From assembly GCA_001799795.1 (NCBI GenBank), contig MGUD01000019.1, forward strand, positions 1 to 54,283: a stretch of 54,283 nucleotides of DNA. The letters run 5' to 3'. The stretch comes from Elusimicrobia bacterium GWC2_61_19 (GTDB lineage Bacteria; Elusimicrobiota; Elusimicrobia; Elusimicrobiales; UBA9959). Positions 35,650 to 45,412 of the stretch are shown here, one piece after another. Position 1 is the stretch's first letter, and every line of letters begins with the position of its first letter. The notes beneath the pieces are model-generated. The model had not been told where the DNA came from, did no database searches, and was given only the letters and a program-made list of their open reading frames with translations. A program made the translations under genes and the position numbers.

Positions 35650-37026
35650 ATGAGAAAATATATCGCGCTGACGGAGGGGCTGACCTTCCAGAGGCATCCC
35701 ACCGGCGCTACTTTGTTCAAGGTCGTGAAGGGCAGCGAAGGCCGGACGAACAAGTTCCGTAAAACCGTGAACATGGACGCCGCCAGGATACTTGAGCTCT
35801 GCGACGGAATTGCGCTAAATGACCTGCTTGAAAAGCACAACAGATCATATCCTGCGAGCCAATTGACCGAAGAAGTAGCTAACGCATTCTTCGCCGCTGC
35901 AGAAAAAGAAGAAATGATCTTCGTAAGTTCGGAGAAAACCGCCTGCGCTGTGCGGTTCGCGGGGTCGTACGATCACTATTTCCCGCAGCACAGTTCCATA
36001 GAGCTTACCGATCAGTGCAATTACCGCTGTAAACACTGTTACCGTGAAAGTTCTCCGGAGCGGAACAACCGCCTTGATTTCGGAAAGGTCAAGGAGTATA
36101 TAGAAGCACTTTGGGCGAATGGCGGTTCGGTGCTGGAGTTAACGGGCGGTGAGCCGCTGTTGTACGAGCATTTTTTTGAGGTCGTGGATTTCGCATATCC
36201 GAAGATGGGGATGGTATGCATCCTGACGAACGGCTATTACCTTCAGGAAGACGCAGTAAAGCGGTTGCTGAAGTATAAAGACAAGCTCGTCTTTAACATC
36301 AGCCTGGACAGCCATAAACCGGAGTTCCACAACGCGTTCCGCGGCAAGAGCGACGCCTACGAAAAAACCCTGAACGCAATGCGGCTGCTCGGTGAAAACG
36401 GATTCGTATACCGCGTGGCCATGTCGGTTTCCAGCGAGAACAATTACGATATCGCCGAAACCATACAGTTGGCCAGAAAATGCGGGGCAAAACTGTTCGC
36501 TTATACGCATGTCACCAATGTCGGAAGAGGCGGGGATGTTCTGGCCGCCGGCCGGCAGATGACGGAGGCGGATGTGAGAAAGATGGTAGATTATGAACTC
36601 CGGGTGAGGGAAGAAAACAAGGATATAATGCATTTTCTCACCGTGACGCAGGTCAACGAACTGAAGGCGACCAACTGCGGAATTATCCACCGGTCGGTCA
36701 CGCTCGGGCCTGACGGGGTAATAAGGCCTTGCATAATGTTCGGGGGCGACGTTATAGAGATCGGCAACATAAACAGGCAATCGTACAGGGAAATATTCGA
36801 GGGCGGCATAGGAAAAGCTTTCGCTCACATGAGCGGGCCTAAAGCCGAGGTCTGCGGTGATTGCAAGCACCTGTTCTACTGCGGAAATTGTATTTTGAGG
36901 GGCATACAGAAGGGGATGGAGCTTAACGGCTGCAAATGGCTGGAAAAGACCGGAGTGCTGAAGTATATTAAAGGGGCGCCCCAGCGCAGAGTCTGCGGAA
37001 ACGCCCAGGAGCCTTGTAATGGATAA
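35650..37026 (+). CDS. Radical SAM/SPASM peptide-modifying enzyme with N-terminal PqqD-like (RRE) domain
   Basis: ELTDQCNYRCKHCYRE; LELTGGEPLL; SPASM-type CysX cluster (TNCG...GPDGVIRPCIMFG...EVCGDCKHLFYCGNCILRG...LNGCKW); N-terminal AARILELCDGIALNDLLEKH. Confidence 0.88.
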   Translation: MRKYIALTEGLTFQRHPTGATLFKVVKGSEGRTNKFRKTVNMDAARILELCDGIALNDLLEKHNRSYPASQLTEEVANAFFAAAEKEEMIFVSSEKTACAVRFAGSYDHYFPQHSSIELTDQCNYRCKHCYRESSPERNNRLDFGKVKEYIEALWANGGSVLELTGGEPLLYEHFFEVVDFAYPKMGMVCILTNGYYLQEDAVKRLLKYKDKLVFNISLDSHKPEFHNAFRGKSDAYEKTLNAMRLLGENGFVYRVAMSVSSENNYDIAETIQLARKCGAKLFAYTHVTNVGRGGDVLAAGRQMTEADVRKMVDYELRVREENKDIMHFLTVTQVNELKATNCGIIHRSVTLGPDGVIRPCIMFGGDVIEIGNINRQSYREIFEGGIGKAFAHMSGPKAEVCGDCKHLFYCGNCILRGIQKGMELNGCKWLEKTGVLKYIKGAPQRRVCGNAQEPCNG

Positions 37027-37972
37027 TATCCTGGAAGTCGAAGGCTTGGTAAAGAAATACACGGCCGATAGCGGCGTGCTGGGAGTTAGTTTTTCTTTAA
37101 AGCCTGGCCGCATACTGGCTTACCTCGGTCATAACGGCGCGGGGAAGACCACAACCGTTAGGGCCCTGCTCGGGTTGCTGAGAATGGACTCGGGCCGCGT
37201 TTTATACGCCGGCAGGGAGTATGATACGTTTTCGCAGGAATATGACGGTGTTCGCCGGGACTACGGGGTGGCAATGGATTCCCCGGGCTTTTATCAGAAC
37301 ATGTCCGCGCTGAAGAATCTTGAGCTATTCTCAGGGTTCTATATGCTGACGGGGCCGGAATTTACGCAAAGGGCAGAGGTTCTTCTTAAAAAAATGGGGC
37401 TGTATGAGGTCCGGTCCAACCCTGTTAAGACATATTCAAAGGGTATGGCTCAAAAACTGGCTCTGGTCCGTGCCCTGCTGCACCGTCCCAAAGTGCTGTT
37501 CCTCGATGAGCCGATGAGCGGCCTGGACCCCGAGGCCAGGATCCTCGTGCGCGAGCTGCTCAGGGAGCTTGCGGAGAAGGATAATGTGGCGGTTTTGCTG
37601 ACATCTCACGACCTTAACGAGGTGGAACAAATTGCCGACGATATCGTTATATTAGAGAAGGGCCGCGTCATGCTTTCGGGAGGATTGGAGACTCTTAAGG
37701 CCTCGTTCCTGAAGGCTTTCGTTTATCTGCTGGTCCTGCCGGGCCGGCCTTCCGCCGAGGCGGTAGCCGCCATAGCCGCGGACCTTAAAGCTGATAAATA
37801 TTTATTCGAAGGGGATGCGCTGCGCGTAGAGCGTGCGGACGCGCTTGAGCTTACGGACGCCGCGGCCGCATGCGCCAAAGCCGGCCTGAAACTCGCGGAG
37901 TTCAAGCGGGCTACGGCCGGGCTTGAACAGATATATTTTGAATCCATCAACCGCAATGAGCATAAAGATTGA
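37019..37972 (+). CDS. ABC transporter ATP-binding protein
   Basis: GHNGAGKTTTVRALLGLL; YSKGMAQKLALVRALLHRPKVLFLDEPMSGLDP. Confidence 0.93.
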   Translation: MDNILEVEGLVKKYTADSGVLGVSFSLKPGRILAYLGHNGAGKTTTVRALLGLLRMDSGRVLYAGREYDTFSQEYDGVRRDYGVAMDSPGFYQNMSALKNLELFSGFYMLTGPEFTQRAEVLLKKMGLYEVRSNPVKTYSKGMAQKLALVRALLHRPKVLFLDEPMSGLDPEARILVRELLRELAEKDNVAVLLTSHDLNEVEQIADDIVILEKGRVMLSGGLETLKASFLKAFVYLLVLPGRPSAEAVAAIAADLKADKYLFEGDALRVERADALELTDAAAACAKAGLKLAEFKRATAGLEQIYFESINRNEHKD

Positions 37973-38630
37973 TCCCGCGCTTTTCCGCTTCGAGCTGGAG
38001 CAGCTTTTTGCGAGCAGGCAGGGCTGGTATCTGATGGCGCTCGTCCAGTTCGTGCTCTGGATGTCCGCGCACAAATCCTCTGCCGGCCTTTACGTGGGGC
38101 TTCCTGATTATTGGTCCAACTATATACTGATAAACGGCTTTTGCCAGAGCCTTATTCTTAACCTGCTAGTGGCCGGCGAACTTTTGATAAAACCAAAAAA
38201 CGAGAAGACGATAGAAATGATGCTGGCTTCCGGCGTAAGCCTGCAAACGATAGCCGCGACCAACGTGGCGGTATGTGCCTCTTACAACGCGTTCTCGCTG
38301 CTGCTGGCGTTCTGGATACTGGGTCATTTTACGATAAAGCCTTCGTTCACGGCCGTTCACGCCCTCTCTTTCTTGGTGGTTATGGCGCTCAATCTTGTCA
38401 CCTTGGTTTGTGCCGGCTTTATCGCGCTGCAGACCAGGTACGGTTCGCGGTTATCCGGTTTCTTTCTGCTCTTATCGGTTGCGGTCAGCATCGCTGCCGC
38501 CGTCTTCGGTTTTTCTCTTAATACGTCTCCGTCCTTCCAGTTCGGGTTGCTTTTCGCGGCCTGTATTCTGGCAGGTCTGTCCCTTCTCCTGTTCCGTAAA
38601 TTAGACAGGGAGAAGGTGATTCTTTCATGA
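37956..38630 (+). CDS. ABC-2-type transporter permease subunit
   Basis: Multi-TM protein, translationally coupled to ATPase. Confidence 0.7.
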   Translation: MSIKIDPALFRFELEQLFASRQGWYLMALVQFVLWMSAHKSSAGLYVGLPDYWSNYILINGFCQSLILNLLVAGELLIKPKNEKTIEMMLASGVSLQTIAATNVAVCASYNAFSLLLAFWILGHFTIKPSFTAVHALSFLVVMALNLVTLVCAGFIALQTRYGSRLSGFFLLLSVAVSIAAAVFGFSLNTSPSFQFGLLFAACILAGLSLLLFRKLDREKVILS

Positions 38631-39319
38631 AATACACGGGCACTTTTTTCCGGCTGACAGTGAAGGAACTGGGTTCTTCTTACCAGTTGTATTTATCCGT
38701 TGCGCTGCTCTCGGGCATCTTTTATCTGTTGCTGTCCAAAATAGGACCCGCATTGGCCGATCCAAAAGCGGCAGGCTTGGCGGCCGGACAACTTGTTTAT
38801 AGCACGCTTTCGAGCGGAATTGTTCTGGTTTTCTTGTTTTTGCAGCCGGTATTTCTTTCTGAGAAGCGGGAAGGAACGATAATTCCGCTATTATGCTCTC
38901 CCGCGGGCGCGAATGACCTTTTGTTCGGCAAATGCGCCGGCGTGACCGCGGTCGCCATGGCCGGGTCCTTGCTCTCCCTGGCTTTTCCTTTGGCGTTTTC
39001 CCCGGTCATTTTCAAAGCGATGCTCGCCCCCGGGGCTGTCGCTGCCGTATTTATAGTTTCCGGAATAGTGTTTTCGTATGTGGCAATTACAGGCATGCTG
39101 CTGCTGTGCCTATCGAACGTGAAAGTGGTTTATCCGGCGCTTTTCTTTATGAATTACGTCCCGGTAGCGCTTAACCGGTACAGTAAAGGCTATATGCAAG
39201 CTCATGGTTTAGGCGGCGCTAATTGGCTCCATCTCCTTAGCCTTGCAATCTTTCTGCTTTTCGCCGCAAGCATGCACAGGTTCTACTTCACGAAACAGCG
39301 AATAGTAAGATCCGCGTAA
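38627..39319 (+). CDS. ABC-2-type transporter permease subunit
   Basis: Multi-TM protein; EKREGTIIPLLCSPAGANDLLFGK typical of ABC-2 membrane proteins; 4-nt overlap. Confidence 0.75.
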   Translation: MKYTGTFFRLTVKELGSSYQLYLSVALLSGIFYLLLSKIGPALADPKAAGLAAGQLVYSTLSSGIVLVFLFLQPVFLSEKREGTIIPLLCSPAGANDLLFGKCAGVTAVAMAGSLLSLAFPLAFSPVIFKAMLAPGAVAAVFIVSGIVFSYVAITGMLLLCLSNVKVVYPALFFMNYVPVALNRYSKGYMQAHGLGGANWLHLLSLAIFLLFAASMHRFYFTKQRIVRSA

Positions 39320-39332
39320 AGCGGACCCCAGA

Positions 39333-40394
39333 CTATTTTATTTTGCCGTCCACGCCGAAGATGTAGGCGAGGAGGGCGGCGCGGGCCCACATGCCGTTGC
39401 GCTCCTGGCGCCAGAAGACGGCGCGGGGGTCGTCGTCCACGGAGACCTCTATTTCGTGGCGGCGCGGCAGCGGGTGCAGGATCACGCAGGTCTTTTTAAT
39501 GAGCTTAAGGTGTTCCTGTTTGAAGTAGAAGGGGGAATAGTCCACGGCTTTGGATTCTCCGGACTTGTCGTGCTCGTCCTGGATGCGGGTCATGTAGATG
39601 GCGTCGGCGGTCTTCATCACGCCTTTGAAGTCCTCCGTTTCCTGGAACGGGATGTTGTGGCGCTTGAGGAAGTCCAGGATATCGGTTTCCATGCGGAATT
39701 CTTTGGGCGAGACGAAGGAGAGGGAGACGCCCTTGTAGTTCTTCATCAGGTAGCTGAGGGAACGCACCGTGCGGCCGCGTTTCAGGTCGCCCACCATCAC
39801 AATGTGCTTGTTATCCAGTTCACCGTCGAAGCTGCGGTACAGGGTGTAGGCGTCGAGCAGGGCCTGGGTGGGGTGCTGGTCCTTGCCGGAGCCGCCGTTT
39901 ACTATGGGCACGGGCCGGCCGGTGCGGTTCATCAGCCAGGCGGTCTTTTCCACAAAGCCGGGCGCGGGGTGGCGCATGATTATCATGTCGACGTAGCTGG
40001 AGAAGGTGCGGACGGTGTCTTCCGGGGTTTCGCCTTTTACTTCGGAGGAGGTGGAGGTGTCGCGGATCTCGGAGGTCTTGATGCCCAGGATGTGGCACGC
40101 GTTGAGGAACGACATGAACGTGCGGGTGGAGGGCTGGACGAAGTAGAGCATGGCGCGCTTGTCGGAGAGAAGGTTGCCCACGTGGTCGGCGCCGTCCTTT
40201 TTGCGCGTGATGGCCTTTAGCGCGGTGGCGGTTTTGAAGAGATGTTCGAGGAGCTCGCGGTTGAGCTGCTGGGCGAAGAGGCAGTCGTAGAGGCGGCCGT
40301 CGCGGGAGAAGTAGGGGATCTTTTCGGAGATGGGGCGGGGGTGGAAGTTCTCCCAGTCGGGCTGCACGCTGGTCATGGCCTGTGTTCTTTGCAT
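39333..40394 (-). CDS. pyrB: Aspartate carbamoyltransferase catalytic subunit
   Basis: YFVQPSTRTFMSF; GGSGKDQHPTQALLDAYTL; ILHPLPRRHEI. Confidence 0.9.
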   Translation of the reverse strand: MQRTQAMTSVQPDWENFHPRPISEKIPYFSRDGRLYDCLFAQQLNRELLEHLFKTATALKAITRKKDGADHVGNLLSDKRAMLYFVQPSTRTFMSFLNACHILGIKTSEIRDTSTSSEVKGETPEDTVRTFSSYVDMIIMRHPAPGFVEKTAWLMNRTGRPVPIVNGGSGKDQHPTQALLDAYTLYRSFDGELDNKHIVMVGDLKRGRTVRSLSYLMKNYKGVSLSFVSPKEFRMETDILDFLKRHNIPFQETEDFKGVMKTADAIYMTRIQDEHDKSGESKAVDYSPFYFKQEHLKLIKKTCVILHPLPRRHEIEVSVDDDPRAVFWRQERNGMWARAALLAYIFGVDGKIK

Positions 40395-40418
40395 GAGGGG
40401 CTCCTTGGGCGGCGAGTT

Positions 40419-40925
40419 TTAGATCTTTTTAACCAGGTCGAGCAGGACCAGCTGATTGCGGCGGTCTATTTTTACTTTGGCTATAACGGAACCGCTGCGG
40501 GCGTCTTTAAGCGGGTTGTCCTCGTTCAGGAAGAAGCGCTCTATGCCGTAGCGGGCGCCTGGTCCGCGCCAGCTGGGCTGCAGGGTGGCGCGGACCCAAT
40601 TGGGGCCCTGGGCTTCTTCGGAGCAGTCGGTGGCTTCGTACACGGGCACGGGGCCTTGCGGGGTTATGGCGGTCCGGCCAATATTCTCCAACTTCACAAA
40701 AAAGGCGCTGTTGTTTGCGACTATGCCCCGGCAGGCGCCGGCCTGAGGGTTGGATATTGTGTAGGTGAGGGCCACAAAGGTGCCGCTGAGCAGGTCGCGC
40801 GGGTCCACCGGCACCGTCTCAAGGTAGAACTCCGTGGAGTTGGCGGTCTTTGAGGAGAGCAGCCAGCCGCCCCAGGCGGCGAAGACTAATATCTGCAGAC
40901 CGAGCACTACGCGTAATTTATTCAT
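40419..40925 (-). CDS. GDYXXLXY-domain protein
   Basis: PVDPRDLLSGTFVALTYTIS; partnered with DUF2157 gene. Confidence 0.8.
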   Translation of the reverse strand: MNKLRVVLGLQILVFAAWGGWLLSSKTANSTEFYLETVPVDPRDLLSGTFVALTYTISNPQAGACRGIVANNSAFFVKLENIGRTAITPQGPVPVYEATDCSEEAQGPNWVRATLQPSWRGPGARYGIERFFLNEDNPLKDARSGSVIAKVKIDRRNQLVLLDLVKKI

Positions 40926-42241
40926 TTCTTCACCGAATCTATCAGGGCTTTGCGGCCCCGGTTCACGAAATAGGCCAGCGCCGCGAAGGCGAGGCCGGTT
41001 ATGATGAAGGCCACGCCGCTCTTTAGCAGGCCGCCGAAAATATCCACGAAGCGCGTAATGGCGGTAAGCGTTATCACCAGGACGCCGCGGTTTATGAGCT
41101 TCTCGTTGGAGTTCCTGGCGCCGCTGATTATGCAGCCGGCGCCGAAAGCGGCCAGTATGATGTTCGCCAGGACGGCCAGGACCTTGGCGGAACCTTCGTT
41201 GGCGTCGAACAGCAGGAAGGCGGCCAGCATCGACGCGGCCAGCAGGCCTTTGGCCAGGTGATCTTCCATTTTTCCTTCGGGCAGCAGGCGCTGCTTGCGC
41301 AGGGCCAGGGTTATAAGCGCCCCGACGAATATGGTCCAGGTTATTACGGCGCCCAAAACGGTATCGGTTCCGCCGTAGAAGTGGTGGATGTCGGGCCTGT
41401 AGTGCCAGAAGAACGTCATCGCGTAGACGGCGCCGGTCCAGGCCGTCAGCGGCAGGCCGGGCCGTTCGCCGCCCTCTTCACCGCCCCAGGTCAGCCACAG
41501 CACGGCCAGCGACATGCCCGCCAGCAGTACCAGCGCTTCGGAGCGGACCCTGATAGCCGTGTCGGCGATCATCATGAAGAAAAGCCAGACGATGCCGGCG
41601 CCCAGGGGTTTGGCTAAGTTCTTGCCCGGGTAAACGGCGAAGCCGCCGGCCAGAACGGCCAGGGCCAGCGCCCAGTGCTGCAGCGGCTGGGCCGTATGGC
41701 TGTAGCCGGCCGTGAGGGCCAGTATGTTGGACGAGCCCAGCGTGCCCCAGTAAAGCACGGCGAAAAGCAGGATGGCGGTGAGATAGGCGGCCAGCGGGCG
41801 TTTAGAGAACAGTGCCAGCGGGGCGGAGAGCACGGCCCAGACGAGGTAGGGTTTAACCGGGTCGCCGCTGAGGTTGAAGATCTGCGCGTAGAGGCCTATG
41901 CCCAGCACCGGCATGAAGAACCAGATGGTTTCCAGCGGTATGGCGGCGGCGGGTTTTTCTTCCAGCCGCAGGCCGGCTTCGGCCACACCGGCGAACAGCA
42001 GCAGAAAAGCGCCCATCTTGGCTATGGCGCCTATCTTGTCCCAGTTATGGGCCGCAACCAGTATGACGCCCAGGGCGATGAAGAGCCCGGCGGCCGCGGC
42101 TATCCAGTGGGCGGCCTTGAAAGAGGCGAATGTCCGCGAGGAGTAAGCGTGTTCCCAGGCCTTATCCGCCTGCCCGGGCGTTATGATGCCGGCGGCCGCG
42201 GCGGCCAGCAGATCGGTTTTTAGCTTTTTGTAATAGGCCAT
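40922..42241 (-). CDS. DUF2157-domain polytopic membrane protein
   Basis: Many TM helices; adjacency to GDYXXLXY gene. Confidence 0.75.
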   Translation of the reverse strand: MAYYKKLKTDLLAAAAAGIITPGQADKAWEHAYSSRTFASFKAAHWIAAAAGLFIALGVILVAAHNWDKIGAIAKMGAFLLLFAGVAEAGLRLEEKPAAAIPLETIWFFMPVLGIGLYAQIFNLSGDPVKPYLVWAVLSAPLALFSKRPLAAYLTAILLFAVLYWGTLGSSNILALTAGYSHTAQPLQHWALALAVLAGGFAVYPGKNLAKPLGAGIVWLFFMMIADTAIRVRSEALVLLAGMSLAVLWLTWGGEEGGERPGLPLTAWTGAVYAMTFFWHYRPDIHHFYGGTDTVLGAVITWTIFVGALITLALRKQRLLPEGKMEDHLAKGLLAASMLAAFLLFDANEGSAKVLAVLANIILAAFGAGCIISGARNSNEKLINRGVLVITLTAITRFVDIFGGLLKSGVAFIITGLAFAALAYFVNRGRKALIDSVKK

Positions 42242-42301
42242 GGTTTTCCCCGAATCAATTATATTAAAAAACGGACGCGTCTATTTTTATAGAATTGATT
42301 C

Positions 42302-44065
42302 ATGCATGACCGCGACAGGATAGTGAGCATACTGGGCTGGGGCGCCTTCGCCTTCGCGGCCAGCGTGTTTTTTCTGCCGGTCATAAACCCCGATATTTTC
42401 TGGCACCTTTCCGCCGGCAAATACACGCTGGCGCATTTTGGCCCGCCGCGCGCCGACTTCCTGTCCTGGCCGCTGGCCGGCGCCCAGTGGGTGGATTTCG
42501 AGTGGCTGCCGCAGGTTTTCTATTACCTGCTCTACCGCGCGGGCGGCTTCTGGGCGCTGCTGTTCTTCAAGGCGGGCCTGTTGACGCTGACCATGCTGGT
42601 GTTCCGGTCCATAGCGTTGCTTTACGGCCGAGCGCGCGCGCTGCCGCTGGTGCTGCCTTTTTTCGCCGCCGCCATCATAACCAACAGCGACCTGCGCCCG
42701 GAGAATTTCACCCTGCTTTTCTTTACCATAACCCTTTATTACGCGGAGAAAAGCCGCCTGGCGGGGCTGCCGGGCGGGTGGCGGTTCAAGGCGGCGGTCT
42801 TCGCTTTCTTCGCGCTCTGGACCAACCTGCACGCCGGGTATCTTTACGGCCTGGCGCTGACCGGGCTCTACGCCGCCGGTGAATTCTTCAGGGAAGAACT
42901 GCCTTTTATCTACGGGAAGGCTCCGTTCGCCCGCCCAACCAAAAGCCTGGATTACCTTGCGCTGTTCTTTGTCGGCCTGGCGGCCAGCCTGGTCAATCCC
43001 TACGGCTGGAAGATCTATTCCGTCATCGCCAACCACCAGCAGTACCTGAACACCCTGCAGGAATATATCCAGGAGTGGAGCACCTTCGACCTGATGAACG
43101 CCTACCAGTGGCCTTACGTGCTGGCGCTGGCCGGGGTGATGGGCAGCTTCGTATATTTTCTGCTGCGCCGGCGGCATACGGTGTATACGCATTTCGCCTG
43201 CCTGCTCTATTTCCTGTGGGCGTCGGCCAACCACGCCCGGCATATCCCTTTCTTCATTATCGTCGGCCTGGTCTTTACGCTGGCCCTGCCCTGGGGGGAA
43301 CTGCCGGAGAAGAAAATGAAGCGGGCCGCGGTCTTCGGCGCGGCCGCCGTCTGGCTGCTGGTCAACATCTGGTTCTATAACGGTTTTATCTGGAACCAGT
43401 ACACCGGCAAGCCGGCGCTGATGAAATGGGGCTCGGAAGGGCTGGCCGATTTTCTGCGTTCCAATAAGAAAGAATTGTCCGGGCTGAAGCTTTACAACCC
43501 CTGGGGCTGGGGCGGCTGGCTGGGCTGGGAACTGGCGCCCGACTATAAGGTCTTCATAGACGGCCGCTATCTTTTCCACGACAAGATCTCCGAGGTGGTG
43601 GAGGTCCGCAACGGCCCGCAGAACTGGCGCGACCTGGTGGCCAAATATAAATTCGACCTGATGCTGATAACCCTCGACGAGCCCAAGGTGCCGCTGCGGC
43701 ATAAACTGGCCGACGGCCGCGCTACCATCTTCTGGCGCCCGGCCTACCTGTTCTACCTGCCCAAGGCCGACTGGGCCGTGATCTACTGGGACTACTCCGT
43801 GGCGGCGCTGGTGCGGCGCGCGGCGGTGCCGCCCGGCTGGCTGGCGGCGCGCGAGTTCCGCTACCTGCGCCCGGACGATATCCCCAACCTGGTGGCCCCG
43901 GTACTGGCGGGCGAGGTGCCGCTGTCCGGCGTCAGGCGCGACATGCTTACCTACTTGAAGAACCGGCCGCCGGCCGGAGAGGCTTCGCCGGCGGCGGATA
44001 TCATAAGTTTCATGGGTACGCTTGAAAAGATCTGCGCGGGGAAGGGGGGCCGGTGCAGGCGATAA
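42302..44065 (+). CDS. Polytopic membrane protein, GT-C glycosyltransferase-like
   Basis: INPDIFWHLSAGKYTLAHFGPPRADFLSW; multiple TM helices; C-terminal soluble region. Confidence 0.65.
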   Translation: MHDRDRIVSILGWGAFAFAASVFFLPVINPDIFWHLSAGKYTLAHFGPPRADFLSWPLAGAQWVDFEWLPQVFYYLLYRAGGFWALLFFKAGLLTLTMLVFRSIALLYGRARALPLVLPFFAAAIITNSDLRPENFTLLFFTITLYYAEKSRLAGLPGGWRFKAAVFAFFALWTNLHAGYLYGLALTGLYAAGEFFREELPFIYGKAPFARPTKSLDYLALFFVGLAASLVNPYGWKIYSVIANHQQYLNTLQEYIQEWSTFDLMNAYQWPYVLALAGVMGSFVYFLLRRRHTVYTHFACLLYFLWASANHARHIPFFIIVGLVFTLALPWGELPEKKMKRAAVFGAAAVWLLVNIWFYNGFIWNQYTGKPALMKWGSEGLADFLRSNKKELSGLKLYNPWGWGGWLGWELAPDYKVFIDGRYLFHDKISEVVEVRNGPQNWRDLVAKYKFDLMLITLDEPKVPLRHKLADGRATIFWRPAYLFYLPKADWAVIYWDYSVAALVRRAAVPPGWLAAREFRYLRPDDIPNLVAPVLAGEVPLSGVRRDMLTYLKNRPPAGEASPAADIISFMGTLEKICAGKGGRCRR

Positions 44066-45300
44066 TATCCGAGGTCAGGGCGCACCCGCTGGCGCTGTTC
44101 GCGGACTTCCGCCGGCTTTTCGCCGGGCGGGTGATCTCCGCCGTGGGCGACAAGTTCTTCGCTATCGCCATCGCCTGGTGGGTGTTGACCGAGGCCGGCG
44201 CTAATTCCAAGTTCCACCTGGGCCTGATCATGGCCGTGAACGTGCTGCCGGTGGTGGTGTTCGGGCCGCTGCTGGGCACGCTGTCAGACCGGTCCGATAA
44301 AAGGCGCGTGATGCTGGCCGCCGACGCCGCGCGGGCCCTGCTGGTGCTGGCGCTGGCCGTCCTGCTCTGGAACGGCCGTCTCAATCTTTACTGGCTCTAC
44401 TCCATTTGTTTTCTTATCTCGGGTTTCGGGCCGCTGTTCGAATCCGCCGTGGCGGCCTCCATCCTGCGCCTGACCTCGCCGGAAAAAATGCCGCAGGCCG
44501 TAGCCGCCGATTCCTCGGTGCTGCAGTTGTCCAATGTGATAGGCTCGGCGCTGGGCAGCGTGCTGATGGCGGCGGCCGGCGTGGCCGGCGCCTTTCTCTT
44601 CAATGCCGCCGGTTACATGGCCTCTTTCGCCGCCGTGTTCGGGATAAAGACCGGGCTTCAGCCGGAGGAGAAAGTGGAGAGTTCCTTCGTGGCGGAGTTC
44701 AAGGAGGGGCTGGCTTATACTTTCGGCAATAAACCGCTGCTGGCTTTGATCCTGTCTTTCGCTACCTTTAATTTCTTCGTTTCGCCGATACTTATTCTTA
44801 TCCCCATGATAGTGAAGTTCACGCTGAAAGAGTCCGTCACCTGGCTGGCGGTCTTCGAGGCTTTCTTCGCGCTGGGGTCGGCCGCGCTGGCCGTGGGGCT
44901 GAGTTTTAAGAAGTCTTACGGCAATATTTACGGCTGGCTGTTCGGTTCGCTGCTGCTGGTGGGGCTGTCTTTCGGCGGGCTATATTTTACGGCCGATAAA
45001 TACGCGGCCTGCGCGCTGCTCTTTGCCGCGGGGGCGGCGCTGGGCGGCGGCAATACCGTCGCCATTACGCTGTTCCAGGCCACGGTGCCGGACGCTATGA
45101 AGGGGCGGTTCTTTTCGGTGCTGACCACGCTGGCTTACGCGGTGATGCCGCTCTCCTTTATGGCGAACGGGCTGCTGGCGGAGAAATTCTCGGTCGGTTT
45201 CTGCCTGGCGTTCAACGCGCTGGCCGTGCTGGCGCTTTCCTGCGTGGTGCTGGTGATCCCGCGAGTGGGAGGGGACGCTGATTCCTTGATTCCTAATTAA
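44053..45300 (+). CDS. MFS transporter
   Basis: 12-TM pattern; LLGTLSDRSDKRRVMLAADAARALLVL. Confidence 0.88.
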   Translation: MQAIISEVRAHPLALFADFRRLFAGRVISAVGDKFFAIAIAWWVLTEAGANSKFHLGLIMAVNVLPVVVFGPLLGTLSDRSDKRRVMLAADAARALLVLALAVLLWNGRLNLYWLYSICFLISGFGPLFESAVAASILRLTSPEKMPQAVAADSSVLQLSNVIGSALGSVLMAAAGVAGAFLFNAAGYMASFAAVFGIKTGLQPEEKVESSFVAEFKEGLAYTFGNKPLLALILSFATFNFFVSPILILIPMIVKFTLKESVTWLAVFEAFFALGSAALAVGLSFKKSYGNIYGWLFGSLLLVGLSFGGLYFTADKYAACALLFAAGAALGGGNTVAITLFQATVPDAMKGRFFSVLTTLAYAVMPLSFMANGLLAEKFSVGFCLAFNALAVLALSCVVLVIPRVGGDADSLIPN

Positions 45301-45351
45301 GAGTTGTTTGCTTTAGTTGAGGGGGAAAGACATGAAAAAAGGGTAAAAATA

Positions 45352-45391
45352 CCCCGACACAAGGGTGTCGGGATCGTCTGCTATGCTATTC
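45352..45391 (+). repeat. REP-like palindrome next to RAYT gene (copy B)
   Basis: CCCGACAC-aagg-GTGTCGGG followed by atcgtCTGCTATGCTATT; same layout as 289-327. Confidence 0.6.
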
Positions 45392-45412
45392 TCGAGAGAA
45401 AAAGGGGGGCTT

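Noticed and set aside
35511-35762. 83-aa ORF overlapping the radical SAM start
   Set aside because: Poor start context, crosses the intergenic hairpin and runs into the radical SAM gene; the real small ORF is 35349-35495.
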